A stretch of DNA of 64,000 bases from Hetaerina americana (lineage: Eukaryota > Arthropoda > Insecta > Odonata > Calopterygidae): assembly GCA_022747635.1 (NCBI GenBank), contig JAKTNV010000024.1:248001-312000 (forward strand). Direction: 5' to 3'. This document shows positions 13,001 through 22,814 of the stretch, one piece after another. Positions within the stretch are counted from its first letter, which is position 1; every line of letters starts with the position of its first letter. Made by a program: the position numbers and the translations under genes. The notes beneath the pieces are model-generated. The model made no database searches and was not told where the DNA came from. It saw only the letters and a program-made list of their open reading frames with translations.

Positions 13001-16000
13001 TAAAAGCACAAATGCATTATCATATCATTGCATGCACAATTAAAGTAAAAATATACAATGTAACATGTATTCATAGGAATATTGGTGCAAAAGTTCAACA
13101 TGCTGAATTTTGTGAGATAATATTTTTTAATGATAACAGGTTTTTAATTAGCCACTTAAAATATTTAAGATTGTAAGTTATTGAAGATATTTCCATCTTC
13201 AACCATTCACACAGTTAAAATTTATCATTAGCCAGCGATCATATTCATTTTTTAACCAAGAAATGCAGTCTACTTTTTCCCATGATAATTATCCCAAGAG
13301 GTACCTAATAGTTATTTTATGATAAACCTATAGGAAAGAATAACAGTTTTAAAATATAATTATAGTAAATATATAGGCTTTTCACTACCAGCAAAACCTA
13401 ACCTGAAGTAATTTAGGAAGCTGTAAAGAGAAATAAATATATCGAAATAGGCTAGATTATGTATTGATTACTGAATGTATTTTAATGATGAAGGGTCATG
13501 GAATTAAAATATTTAACAATTGTAGACAGAAGTAAAAGACAGTAACGTTTAAACAAATGTAACAAAGCACACCCATGAAAAGGCAAGAAATCTCAGGATG
13601 GACAGGTGAGCAAAATGTTCTGTTAAAAAAGACACAACAGAGGAGGTTCAGTCTATAATTTTTTCTAGCAATTCAAGGATAAAAGCAACCACAGTTAACA
13701 ACCCACAGGTTGGTTTGAAAGTAGAGGATAGAGCTCGCCTAGCAATAGGCACAACAGCGTGTAAAATTCACGCATCAGGGTTTGGGGACCAGGTGTTTTC
13801 GTTGTGTCCCCTGGGGTTTCCCAGGAAGACCTGGTACCCAAAAAATCACCAACTTGGATGAAACTGAGGGTGCCCAGAGGCATCCCCAGGAATCGAATCT
13901 GAGCAGTTGCCCAGTGCTCTGTCCATTAGAATACCAGGTCATACATAAACAATCTTAACATGAATGCAACTTGTACAGAGAACAGCAATTTTGAACTTCT
14001 CAAAACATTGCATTAGTCAATTGATAAGCACCTTTTATTTTACTCCATTTCAAACTTATCACATGTAACAAATAAAACTCCTTCTTTGAGTTCATACCTT
14101 TGACTGATAAAACTCCTGGTTTAATGACCTGCTCCACAATAATACTTGAATTACTGTCTACATCAGAGGAATCATTAGGAGATAGGGGCTGGTCATCATC
14201 AGGCATATTGTTAAATTCCAGTTTCAGTTGTTTCAACTCTTTTTCTTGTGAGGCTATCGCAAGCTGAAGTCTCACTCCTCTGTCAGGTAGAGTTGCCAAA
14301 TCAACACTTTTTAAAACATCCTGAAATAAGAATATTTTTACATAATGGTAAATAAAACATTATATACTACTAAACAACATAACTGTCAGAATGGGTATAT
14401 TCAGTAAATATTTTCTGAAGAGCATGCATTTTTTTTAAGTAAGAACAGACAATTAAGAAAAAAATATTCATAGGGTGAAGCAGTATGCCCAAAAATGACT
14501 AACAGTAGTGAGTTACGGACATAATGAGATAAATGCAGATAATTAATAATGCTGCTCAGCTTGTTTATACAATGATTTGACAAATAAGGGAAAACTTCAT
14601 AATGCTTAGCAGCCAATTTTTTGTTTATTTAGCTGCAACTTAATATTTGTAAAAAATAATCAGCAGGAGAAAAAACTACACCAAAGAAATCTACCATCTA
14701 GGAATGTACTTTCATGCAAATATGGTTAAAATATGAAATTATTCAAATGCAATCATGAAATATGCCTGCAAAAACATTCCAACAATATTTTCACTTTCTT
14801 ATTACTTGAAGTATACATTAAATACCTCCCAATGGATTACAACCTTGACGTGGGGTAGAACTTGCATGTTCCTGTGGACCCTAGAGCTCTGCTGTCAAGG
14901 CCAAGATGTCTAGTAGGGTCACCAATACCAGATGGGCAAAAGGGTATGTGTCATACAAAAAATAGGGCAGCATCTGCTCCTTAGTAAGTTGCCTACAAAA
15001 TTATCTGACCCCAGTGGATTGGCCATTCCAATGATGGCATCAATTCAAAAACATTATAGAGCAAGGCAATGGGAAACCACCACCACCATTTATCCCAAGA
15101 AAATATAATGAGTCAAATACAAAAATGAGTTACAGCAACTATTGGACTCAAATTAAATGGCTATGTACAATGTCTGCCAGCAAAGGGAAGGCCTCCACAG
15201 TCACATCACAAGAAATTCTAGCATAGCCAAGATGATGACAGCACAAAAGAAGTCAAAGAGAGGAATACCACCATGAAAATAGGGACTTGAAATATCAGCA
15301 CTATGCTGCGGAAAAGGAAGTTAGAAAACTTCAAACAAGATATGAGAGGAAATATAGATACGTTAGACCTGTGAAAGTTGATATAAATGGGGATTATTTC
15401 ATGGAGAGTTACAAAGTAATCTATTGTGCAGGGATGGAGAGTCAAATTCAGGGTATTCATAATACTCAATAGGAAACTGGGGAGAAAAGTAGTAAATGGG
15501 GAAGAGATATTGAGTGAGAGATGTTGTTAACAGAAAAAAGCAGATCCGGTCAATCTAGTGGGAATACAGCAATAAGTACCAACAAGCAATCATATGGGGG
15601 AAGAAGTAGATAATGCATATGACCAGTGAATATACCTGGAAGTAAATATTTGATAGTATAGGTGTTTGGAATATAGTGGTAGGTAAAGGGGGAGATGAGA
15701 GCAAAGTAGGAGAGAAGGATTTGGAAGAAAGGAATGACCAAAGGGCTATAGAAAACTATATAGAGTTTTGCAGGAGATATACGAGTATCTCAACCATAGC
15801 CAACACCCAATTACCTGATTTTAATACCATAGTAGACATGGGTACATACGAAGGATGCCAAGAGATACAGGGAAATTTCAGTTAGATTATATTATGGTTT
15901 TTAGGAATTTAGAGTGTGATCACCTCACCCAGTTTCCTGGGAGCAGATGTGAATTCAGATAACAATTTAGTGTTTATGAAGAGTCATTTTAAATTTAAGA

Positions 16001-18248
16001 GAGCGAGAAAAGGAAGGAGTACCATGAAGCAGTTGATAAAATTCTGAGGGAGGATAATGGAGAGGGTACAGTTGGAGAAAGATGAGAATAAAAAGGATGT
16101 GTTTATGATCTTTGTGGAGATAGAAAAGGTGAATGACAGAGTAAAATGGACGCCAAAATGAACATTGGGTAGAAAATGTGAGTAGACTGGGTGTATAGAC
16201 AACCACAATCTGTACATGTCTAAGACTGCACAGGTAAAGGGAATGAACAATTGGGATGGGCAGCGATAGATAGGGGAATAAGGCAGGGATGTCCATTATT
16301 CTCTGCTATTTTCTTTTATGCATGCGGAAGAAACGGCAATGGAGGCATGGGGAGAGCTGGAGGCTAGAGTAAAAGTAGGCAGAAAACTCTTCATATCAGT
16401 TAAATTTGCAGATGATCAAATGTTTGGTAGCTCGTAAGCTAAAAGGTTGCAATCATTAGTTGGTGACTCGTAGAAGCAGTATGATATGTGTAGGGTGAGG
16501 ATTAAGATAAGCTGAGAATAAGAAAACAAAGGTAATTGTCTAGAAATGGAATAGCTAAGATAAATATTAAAGAAGAGGGACATAAAGTAGACCAGGTCGA
16601 ACAATTCACATATTAAGTAAATATTTTGGAGGATGGTGGATCGAGTAGTAGGGACGTTAAACGAAGAGTTAGGTAAAGAAGCATCTATTTCGATGTGGGA
16701 GTAGAAAGTAGGAACATTAAGTAACGAGTATCGATAACCCTGGCGAAAAACTTTTATATGGGGCATAATTTTCTAAGGCATTGAAATTTGGTCGTTGAGG
16801 CAAAAGGATAGGCAATTATTGCAGGGTTTTGAAAAGTGGTTTCGGAGAAAAACAATTATCGTTAAGTCAATGAGATTCTGTATTGACAGACTGAAAACCA
16901 TGATGACAGCCAAATATTTTCCTTACACAAGTCAAATAGGAACTGCATCACCAGCCACTTTGCTTGACATGCATCAAATGACAGTTCCATAGAGGGGCCA
17001 TAATCACACCCATTAAAATTTTGAGAAAATGCAATTTCATGATACATAATTTCTCTCGTTAAAATTAACATACATTAGGGTAAACGGAGGCTAAATAAAA
17101 TGGCAGAGGAGGAGAACGTGTTCTCTCAAAAATTAGAAGAATTTTTAGGAGCAAATATAGACTCATTCCATTCACTAGAAAAAATAGGTTGCAGATGTAA
17201 GTGTCAAGTCCAAAAGTATAAGAGAATACGTACACGTGAATAAGCACAGCTTTGCCACTTGGGTAAGGTATTAGGGTAATCCTCAGGAGTACAAAAAAAT
17301 AAATCAGCTAAAAATAGTATATTTTTGGGTAACGGGACACACTGAAAATACCTTTTTTTTCTTAATACTATCTTCCAGCCCCGATATTTTTTGCGAGCAT
17401 CGTTGTTTTTCAGTAAGACTTCGGTTTGGGTTTATATCCTTCATAGACGCGTACGAAGAATCAACACTTTCTTGAGTATCTTCCAAGCTATTGACACTTC
17501 CGTGCAAACTAAGAACCTTTCCATCCTCGCTTTGTCTTCCTGAACTAAGATTTAGCGCCTTAACAGAGGTTACTGATGAGTTACTAACATTGCTTGAACG
17601 TTCATTTCCTGAGTCGAGACCCTGAGTTGTGTTGCAGGAATTAGATTCAGATTTTCCTGAACATGGTATAGAAATATTCTGATTGTCCCCTGATATGTCT
17701 GTCAATGAGGCACTTTCCCCTTTAGCTGTTGAATTCGAGGTCTTTTTTGGCGAAATAAATGATAAAGATTCATCCATAGAAGTGGATAATATTGACATAT
17801 TGCTGATATCAGGAAAAGAATCCAAGCTCTTGGATGAGGAGATCGAGGGAGAACTATCAACAGCACATATAGACATGTCATTTCTCATTGATAGGTCCAT
17901 GGATACATTTTCATCATCCGAATCAGGAACAAAACAATTATTAACTTGGAAATCATCACAATCACGATTTCGCAACGTGGTGCTAGTACACATTTTCCCA
18001 CTTTTTTCATTAACCTTCGAAATAGCTAATTGACTATTCTCAAAAATGTCAACAGATGAACCATCAGACAAATGGCTGGCACTAGGCAACGAGAAAAATG
18101 AGTTTTCTATAACTTGATGGTCGGTATGATAACTGTCTTTTTCAGCAGCATCTTCCTCAGAATCAGATATGATTACTAGGTCGTGTTCTTGCCTGTCAAA
18201 AAACTGAAAGGAATCGTCCAACATAATAACATCATTATTTTCACTCAT
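833..18248 (-). CDS. TTF2: TTF2/lodestar-type SNF2 ATPase, transcription termination factor 2 (11 exons, 3' end beyond window)
   Basis: SNF2-family DNA-dependent ATPase of the TTF2/lodestar group, known to release RNA polymerase II transcripts and to act on chromatin in mitosis. The model joins 17352-18248, 14098-14320, 10780-11028, 9687-9773, 7944-8094, 7379-7463, 6486-6701, 6093-6301, 2911-3041, 2593-2708 and about 837-1040. Phases carry correctly through every junction and give about 856 residues. Residues 1-299 are a Ser/Asp-rich, probably disordered region. Lobe 1 follows: Walker A DDMGLGKT near residues 458-465, motif Ia (TLIVCPTSLLGQW) in exon 5, DEAH at 581-584 and LTGTP at 608-612. 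Exon 8 has the LMLRRTKEQL segment and exon 10 the LRLRQICCHPG segment. Helicase motifs IV-VI must lie left of base 1. No GRF zinc finger is visible at the N-terminus. Start chosen at 18248, the first Met of the long exon. Identity is very secure; the last exon boundary is ambiguous. Confidence 0.96.
837..1040 (-). CDS. TTF2: TTF2 exon 11: acidic loop and SSK/STK motif, ambiguous donor
   Basis: Acceptor CCTACAG at 1041-1042, then an acidic stretch and FRLNRPSTK, the STK that precedes motif IV. The exon must end about here. The best donor is a non-canonical GC (GCAAGT, exon end 837), directly after STK and in phase 0. The alternative GTATTT donor would end the exon at 833 in phase 1. No matching downstream exon is visible in bases 1-832, so the choice cannot be tested here. 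Confidence 0.85.
1786..2083. repeat. Copy 1 of the arm-flanked tRNA-derived repeat, with an inverted tail
   Basis: Bases about 1792-1850 are a decayed reverse-complement tRNA-like module related to 36215-36290. The downstream CTGAAATTTTGG..GGCTTTAA segment also matches that copy. The tail ending GCAGTTTCTTTG is present twice as an inverted pair: 1941-1973 and 2051-2083 match over 33 bp with one mismatch. It lies in TTF2 intron 10; the rest of that intron (1041-2592) shows nothing else recognisable. Confidence 0.75.
2593..2708 (-). CDS. TTF2: TTF2 exon 10: LRLRQICCHP segment
   Basis: 116 bp, phase 1 to phase 0. Encodes HHLLVLLLRLRQICCHPGL, the hallmark RLRQxCxHP helix that opens SNF2 lobe 2. 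Donor is CAGTCT/GTATGT. Confidence 0.95.
2911..3041 (-). CDS. TTF2: TTF2 exon 9: lobe 1/2 linker
   Basis: 131 bp, phase 2 to phase 1; acceptor TTCCTGCAG, donor TTTCTG/GTGAGT. Encodes RNLFAKFMDQHAARIES and then a Gly/Ser-rich loop, as in the variable insertion of TTF2 proteins. Confidence 0.9.
3042..5039. other. TTF2 intron 8, upstream part without recognisable content
   Basis: AT-rich, no supported gene. A purine-rich, G-rich patch lies at about 4850-4910. Short ORFs here have no protein-like composition. Confidence 0.5.
5040..5830 (-). pseudogene. Decayed mariner transposase in TTF2 intron 8
   Basis: On the minus strand, in fragmented frames, mariner transposase landmarks appear in order: a TIVGESVFAYV-like N-terminal piece, AAEFKRGHTSL, a HQIVLEDHRI-like piece, then VDDTWIH at about 5158-5180 (the first catalytic Asp block, usually VDETWIH) and a TPDFEP-like stretch. 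There are several stops and shifts, so it cannot be active. Ends and inverted repeats were not resolved; limits are approximate. The family is distinct from the copies at 20.8 and 33.1 kb. Confidence 0.75.
6093..6301 (-). CDS. TTF2: TTF2 exon 8: end of lobe 1
   Basis: 209 bp, acceptor TTTGTAG, phase 0 to phase 2. Encodes TWRRWVDNKTA, LMKSLMLRRTKEQL, LPERQ and the EQAVYDQIL helix, the standard SNF2 segment joining the two lobes. Confidence 0.96.
6486..6701 (-). CDS. TTF2: TTF2 exon 7: DEAH box and motif III
   Basis: 72 codons, phase 0 on both sides. Encodes WTRIILDEAHVVRNHKSQ, RWALTGTPIHN and FLRCSPFDKYM. DEAH coordinates Mg-ATP and TGTP couples hydrolysis to movement in SNF2 proteins. Donor ATG/GTGGGT lacks the usual A at +3 but joins in frame to TWRRW in exon 8. 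Confidence 0.97.
6702..7943. other. TTF2 introns 5 and 6, plain sequence
   Basis: AT-rich intron DNA on both sides of exon 6 (7379-7463). I see no repeat, RNA gene or extra exon. Confidence 0.5.
7379..7463 (-). CDS. TTF2: TTF2 exon 6: motif Ib/Ic region
   Basis: A short 85-bp exon, found from the phase requirement and homology rather than ORF length. Acceptor ATTTCAG, donor TCCAAG/GTAATT. Encodes LKRHDVVITTYGIVMREC, the conserved D(V/I)VITTY segment. Confidence 0.95.
7944..8094 (-). CDS. TTF2: TTF2 exon 5: motif Ia
   Basis: 151 bp, phase 1 to phase 2, acceptor AAAATCAG, donor AAAAG/GTAAGT. Encodes GGTLIVCPTSLLGQWKNEI and then the YVHHGTDR stretch, both typical of TTF2 lobe 1. Confidence 0.96.
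8258..8533 (-). repeat. tRNA-derived SINE, family A, copy 1
   Basis: Near full-length copy. On the minus strand it starts with a tRNA-like head (GTGGTAGTCCAGGGGTTGAG ... CCCAGGTTGAATGCC, the B-box region), then CTCTGGGCACCCTCAGCT, AAAGGAACTGGCCC and the end GGTTGATTACTGTGTTTGTGG. The same block order recurs at 13.7, 20.4, 39.8 and 44.2 kb. Confidence 0.85.
8750..9068. other. Unassigned repeat-like stretch before the tandem duplication
   Basis: Begins with AGGGATGGCGAACTTATGG, which reads like part of a degenerate interspersed repeat. I could not assign a family and no ORF is supported. Confidence 0.25.
9069..9624. repeat. Tandem duplication, two units of about 278 bp
   Basis: Units 9069-9346 and 9347-9624 both start ATGGTCAGCACCATATAATT and end with AAACAGACAC. 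They differ at only about a dozen positions by eye, so the duplication is fairly recent. It ends 62 bp from TTF2 exon 4. Confidence 0.93.
9687..9773 (-). CDS. TTF2: TTF2 exon 4: Walker A (motif I)
   Basis: 87 bp, phase 1 to phase 1. Encodes ADDMGLGKTLSMISLILKHK, the nucleotide-binding P-loop of SNF2 enzymes with the invariant GKT. A 278-bp tandem duplication begins only about 60 bp downstream of its donor in the direction of transcription. Confidence 0.97.
9883..9903. repeat. Perfect 9-bp hairpin, 3-nt loop
   Basis: TTCGACAGC / GCTGTCGAA around CGT, followed by AACGTAAAATAACAAATTG. The GTCGAAACGT motif after a hairpin recalls 3' regions of some retroelements, but no family can be assigned. 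Confidence 0.5.
9971..10033. repeat. (TA)n microsatellite
   Basis: About 60 bp of uninterrupted TA repeats, with a shorter TA run at about 10051-10064. Intron 3 of TTF2. Confidence 0.97.
10780..11028 (-). CDS. TTF2: TTF2 exon 3: start of SNF2 domain (motif Q-like, GGIL)
   Basis: Phase 1 to phase 1, acceptor TTCCAG, donor CTTG/GTAGGT. Encodes the conserved entry to the ATPase: LMTHQRHGLAWMLWRE, then GGIL, interrupted by the intron exactly before ADDMGLGKT. This matches the TTF2 family closely. Confidence 0.96.
11029..13689. other. TTF2 intron 2, mostly unidentified sequence
   Basis: AT-rich. At 11967-12179 (minus) a 70-codon ORF has fairly protein-like composition, but it has no recognised homology and no clear acceptor/donor pair in the symmetrical phase 1 needed to join exons 2 and 3. 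No other structure seen. Confidence 0.4.
13690..13942 (-). repeat. tRNA-derived SINE, family A, copy 2
   Basis: Same block order as copy 1 on the minus strand: a decayed tRNA-like head at the right end, then the TCTGGGCACCCTCAGTT-like block, AATTTTACACGCTGTTGTG, and the end CTGTGGGTTGTTAACTGTGG. More diverged than copy 1. Confidence 0.8.
14098..14320 (-). CDS. TTF2: TTF2 exon 2: coiled segment before the ATPase
   Basis: Acceptor TTTCAG at 14321-14322, donor AAAG/GTATGA, ends in phase 1. Encodes a charged, probably helical stretch (ASQEKELKQLKLEF) and then an acidic Ser/Asp linker. A stretch of this kind before the ATPase is usual in this family. Confidence 0.9.
14825..17060 (+). pseudogene. 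Decayed non-LTR retrotransposon (endonuclease-reverse transcriptase LINE)
   Basis: Plus strand, antisense inside TTF2 intron 1. In broken frames it keeps the order of an endonuclease/RT ORF: an ATGCTGCGGAAAAGGAAG stretch (start of the endonuclease) at about 15300, a GNDYFMESYKVIY-like stretch at about 15390, a GERNDQRAIE-like stretch at about 15730, a TGKFQLDYIMV-like stretch at about 15870, the RT motif GIRQGCPLF at about 16270, FADDQ at about 16410 and a RQKDRQLLQGFEKW stretch at about 16800. Many stops and indels. It resembles LINEs often mis-annotated as craniofacial development protein 2. The clade cannot be fixed by eye; limits are approximate. Confidence 0.85.
17352..18248 (-). CDS. 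TTF2: TTF2 exon 1: disordered N-terminus with two SUMO-interaction-like motifs
   Basis: 299 codons, ATG at 18246-18248, ending in AAG before donor GTATTT (phase 0). The sequence is rich in Ser, Asp and Asn with almost no aromatic core. Two hydrophobic-acidic patches, DVIMLDDS (residues 6-13) and LVIISDSEED (24-33), fit the SUMO-interaction consensus. Function is inferred only; the exon itself is secure because of its length and exact splice to exon 2. Confidence 0.93.
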
Positions 18249-20427
18249 GGTTTAAATATTATGGTGTCCTACGCATTCATCCAACTCAACCACAACATCA
18301 CCTTTGAATCGGATTTTCAAATTTTTCAAACTGTGTAAGACGAGCAGGCACACCAACCGGTAAGTTTCACTAGTCAGTATCACCAACACGTAACATTTAC
18401 CCTAAATAACGGCGTTGTGAATACGTGGTCACTTTGAAAAACCGTTTGATTGATGAAAAATCATTCATCAATATTGAATTGCGATAGCATGTGCTTGAGG
18501 TAAATATTAAGGATATTCTGATGTTGTCTCGAACGCTTATTTTTCAGGAATAGAACAGTGATACCATGCTGGTTGCGTGCGACATTCTTTTTCACCAGGT
18601 CCACTAAATCAATGCGCAGAAATACCTTAAGTGTATCGTTTTCTTCTTCATCTTTCTAGAATAAAACGCTATTCTCCAATATAATTTTATCTCCTAGCAT
18701 GGAACCTTAATTACAGAGGGAATTACAATATTTCATAGTCTTGTAAATAAATCATATGGCGTAAGGAAAGATTCTATTGCCACTGTACTTTATTCGAATT
18801 GTTTCATTTGATTCCTGAAGCAAATACGCCGGTAAAGCACCAGATCTTACTGCTTCATTTGATTTTGCTCTATTATCGAAATTTTGTATGGCACCCTTAA
18901 TTTTTATTTATTATGGAGTGAGATATACTTCACAGTCAATGGCTCAAAGAAAAAGCACATAATGAATTATATACTGTTAGGTTCAGAAATATACTCAGGA
19001 AAAATTAATAAACATTAATATTATTACAGCTTCATCCAAGCTTTATGATTTACCAGGTACCCTTGGGAAACCACGGGTAGCCCAGTGAAAGGAACTGGCC
19101 CTCCTATGCAAATTTTACATGAACTTGGGGTAGTGTTAGTTGAGATATACCCTTGCCTGTCAAACCAGTCTTTGGGTCACTCATATTCAACACCCATATG
19201 AAATGTGGATAGTTATCTCTGCTGTCAAGTAACAGATTAATCTTTTTTTACTGAATCCTGAACTTCATACACAAAGCACTTTAATGGAATAAGTTGCTTA
19301 AAGTATTTCTTAATACAAATTTTTCAATAATAATGAGATTTGATTATTTATTTTTCGTGCATAGTCTAATTTGGTAAGCATTTTGAACAGTATGTTGCAA
19401 AAAATTCATGATGGTTTTCAAAGTCATCTGTCTGTTGCTTCCTTCTAGCGATGGACACTTCCAATCTAGCCTTGGGAATTCTTTATTTACCAAACCGCCA
19501 AAACCAATACCACACTTAAATCAATTCGATACTATCTGCAACCACTCCACCCTAGCCTGGTGCATATTTGATAAACATATATTTTTCATTTGCTCCAGAG
19601 TCAAATATCACTCGTCACGTAGAAGCAGGTTTGAAATAGATTTTGAATAATGTGAAAATCATGTGCCTTGGAATAAAACAATGAATCAAAGAATTATATT
19701 ACATTTTGTACATGATTCATTACTACCCCCTTTTTTCCCCCATGATTAGGGAAAGTTGTCTTGACCTAAATTTTATCATTTTACGTACTTCTTATAGCTT
19801 AATTATTTTTTTATTTTGCTGAATTATTTTCCATATTTAATTTAATGGGCATCATTTTATGTGCAAGTAGTGCATGACTATTTCTCCACTTGCAGAGTTT
19901 AACAATCATAGAAATTCATCATCAATGGCACAAGACATGCAGTAAATGTGCTATATCTATGTGAAAAATGTGCATATGTGGGTGTGAAAGATCAGAGAAG
20001 GCCAAATGCTGGGTGACAAACCGGGGATGCCCCTGCCCAGCTGGTTTTTCCAGTGACCAAAAGGGATACTTACTCTAATTGTCTCAGCGGCCATGGAATC
20101 ATAGCACCAACATTATTAAAAATGTTTACACATAGAGGAAAATTATGATGAAAAGTAAAAAGTTTCAATTTTTTGGGGCGAGTAGATAGTCGGAAAGCAA
20201 TCAGGAAATCTTACAACTTAAACAAAACTTGTATTTGCTGGTGCTTTACATTCAAATATGTTATTTTAATCTGCACAGTATCTTTTCCCTGCATGGGATT
20301 ACTGCACAAATTGCATTCCATACACATGCACTGTTAACATAATGCTAAAAGTGCAATGTTCGTAGCAAATTAGATGAAGAATTTCCAACTCACAACTAAC
20401 TTGTATGCATATATGTATATAAAAACC
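18249..20427. other. TTF2 upstream region and intergenic DNA
   Basis: Presumed promoter and 5' UTR of TTF2 lie just right of 18248. No convincing TATA or initiator was found. A SINE family A fragment lies at about 19030-19170; otherwise AT-rich and featureless. Confidence 0.45.
19030..19170 (+). repeat. tRNA-derived SINE family A, internal fragment
   Basis: Plus-strand fragment with CATCCAAGCTTTATGATTT..GGTACC, the GAAACCACGGGTAGCC-like block and AAAGGAACTGGCCC, colinear with the copy at 39.8 kb. Head and 3' end are missing or decayed. Confidence 0.65.
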
Positions 20428-20678
20428 CATAAACACAGTAATCAATCCGACGGTATGTTTGGTAGGTGATAGTAGAATTCACCCAATGGCATGTGAAATT
20501 CACACATATACAGGAAGGGGAGCCAGATCCTCTCCCTGTGCTGGCCATGGTTGCCCAGGAATATGTGGTACCTGAAAAATCACTCAGCTCAGGTGAAGCC
20601 GAGGGTACCCAGGAATCAAACCCAGGCTCTCTGGTCAATGGTCCAACCCTCAACCCCTATACTAATGTGTCCCCTATC
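20428..20678 (-). repeat. tRNA-derived SINE, family A, copy 3
   Basis: Minus strand. The right end carries the tRNA-like head (GGGGTTGAGGGTTGGACC ... CTGGGTTTGATTCC) and the left end is the GATTACTGTGTTTATGG terminus. Flanked on the right by TA/CA microsatellite and a mariner copy. Confidence 0.82.
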
Positions 20679-20780
20679 GAAATATGTATATATGTGGGTC
20701 GCAGTAGTCCAGGGGGTAGAGCAGTATGTATATATATTTCTATACATATATATATATAAATATATATACACACACACATA

Positions 20781-21395
20781 CAAGGTCTGTTCGAAACGTA
20801 TTGTGATTTTGAATTTCCACAGTTTATGTATCTTTGATTTTTTTGTGGCATTATGCTGGTACTTATATCTCTCACTCATGCCAAAAAGTTTGACCATTTT
20901 GAATGTTCAGTTAATTTTTGATAGCTGTTTTGCAAATAAGGAATATTACCTGCAAGTTATGCACAATTTGCGAGAACCAGTCTGCAATAAACACCCGGAT
21001 TTGTGGAAGAACAAAAATTGGCTTTTGCCTCATGACAACGTCCCTGCTTACTCATCATAACTTGTGCGCAAATTTTTTGCCAAAATCAACGCACTAATGA
21101 CACCGCAGCCACTGTATGGCCCCCACTGACTTTTTTTTGTTCCCAAAACTGAAGAGGCCCATGAAAGGAAGACACTACACTGCGATTGATGAGATAAAAA
21201 CTGCATGGAAGGAGGAGCTTAACAAGATCACAAAAAATGATTTTTTTGAAGTGCTTCGAAGTTTGGAAAAAACATTGGCACAAGTGTATAATATCTAATT
21301 TGGATTACTTTGAAGGGGACAAAATAGATATTCATGAATGAATACATAATTTTTGAAAAAACACAAAAGTCGCATTCCTTTTTTTACAGATCTTG
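20781..21395 (+). mobile_element. Internally deleted mariner, family M1
   Basis: Begins CAAGGTCTGTTCGAAACG after a TA dinucleotide and ends with a diverged inverted version (CAGATCTTG). The first part matches the 5' UTR of the copy at 33.1-34.3 kb, then jumps to the transposase C-terminal half: NLREPVCNKHPDLWKNKNWL, LPHDNVPAYSS, FFLFPKLKRPMKG and KITKNDFFEVL. The N-terminal DNA-binding region and first two catalytic Asp are deleted, and the region of the last Asp is broken by a stop. Not functional. Confidence 0.9.
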
Positions 21396-21698
21396 TGTGT
21401 ATGTATGTGTACATATATATTTTATATATAAATATTAATATAATTACAAACGTCGGGTTTTTGTTTCTGGATGTGTATTTGGCCAATGTGGCTTGTCTCC
21501 TCCTCCTGGCTATGCATGCCAAAAAACACACTGTTCCTATCCTTTATGATGTTGTATTATTCCTTTTCTACTGTCCTTTCCTCTTGTGTCATCTATTTCT
21601 CCTTTGGTGGGTGAAACAGCTCCCTAATCCCATCTCCTGGCCAAAGAATCAGGGTGCTTGGTTGCATTAACCTCCCGCAGAGTTCGGGGTAATTTAAT

Positions 21699-21773
21699 TC
21701 CCTCGATAGCTCAAGTGGTTAGAGCATTGGCCCGGCAAGTCGAAAGATTTGTGGTTCAAGTCCTGGTCGGGGA
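21699..21773 (+). repeat. tRNA-like SINE head, family B
   Basis: TCCCTCGATAGCTCAAGTGG (A-box) and GTGGTTCAAGTCCTGG (B-box) with partly pairing ends (TTCCC / GGGAA). Anticodon arm does not fold well, so it is a SINE head rather than a functional tRNA. The repeat body may extend to about 21835. Confidence 0.65.
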
Positions 21774-21839
21774 AATATTTTTACACTTGGAATCTGCTCG
21801 ATCCTGCCTTGCTCACCTCTCCTGTGTTTGTCCTTTATA

Positions 21840-22814
21840 TATATACAAACACAGACATATCAATCCAGCAAGAAAAAATTCAATACATATCACTAGAACT
21901 TCATGAATGCAATGATTTCATGAGTTCATTATATCAATAGAATAGAGTACAGGCAATTTTAATAAGTGGCATACAATCTCAATCAATTCACTGACAACTC
22001 TCTTTAATGTACCACCCCCTCAAATTCGGAAGTGGCTCTCAAAATACAGTTCTTAAATCATCTTTCATAGAAAAAGCAAGTAAATATGGGCATTTTCTTT
22101 TTGAAAGCCATGTTACACAGTTTGTACTTTTAGCTAGGCATAATAAATGTTCTGTATCAAAATTTAATGATACCAGAATTCTGAAACATAAAAATTGAAG
22201 AATAGAAATCCCATCTGTACTCCTTGATCTGGAATATTAATCAGGATATAAGGTATGGTAAATTCCAAATAAGAAGCTGTAAGGCAATAATTTGAGGAGA
22301 CTTCCACCTGAGGACAGACACAAATGGGGGAAAATAATATAACTTCTGATAATCTGACTGACCGACTCGTAGTCATAGGTATTTTGGAATAAATTATAAA
22401 CTCCTTAGCATAGTCTACATAACCAGAATGATGATTACCATCTCATATTCAATGTATCCTTCTCTTGGGTATTTCCAGCTATTTTATTATTTACTTATTA
22501 ATACCTGTATATGCATACAAAATTACAATTGCATGTATTCAATTATTAAAATTGCACGCAAAAGTACACAAATTGAAGGGAGGAAAGGAAAATTTTTCCC
22601 AGTACATATCTTTCAAAGACACAACATTTTCAAATAAAATGATATAAAATATGCCCAAGGCAATATTTCTTTTTAAAATTTAATTGGAAAATTATCAAGT
22701 AAAATAAGTAGAAACATTTTCATAATTCACTTTTATGTTTAATGATAAATTTCTTATAAATAAATAAACAAGCATTCAATTTCATTTCAATAGCTTAAAA
22801 AACACAATTTCAAC
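21840..22814. other. Intergenic DNA downstream of GTF3C5
   Basis: AT-rich, no gene. Contains the presumed GTF3C5 3' UTR at its right side. ATTAAA on the minus strand at 22738-22743 and 22679-22684, and AATAAA at about 22482-22487, are candidate polyadenylation signals; none can be chosen from sequence alone. Confidence 0.4.

Noticed and set aside
15967..16766. Minus-strand ORFs of 88-116 codons
   Set aside because: They are antisense shadows of the decayed plus-strand LINE reverse transcriptase.
17683..18033. 116-codon plus-strand ORF
   Set aside because: Antisense to TTF2 exon 1, whose splice phase and family context are convincing.
21699..21773. Candidate functional tRNA gene
   Set aside because: Good A and B boxes but a poorly pairing anticodon arm; interpreted as a SINE head.
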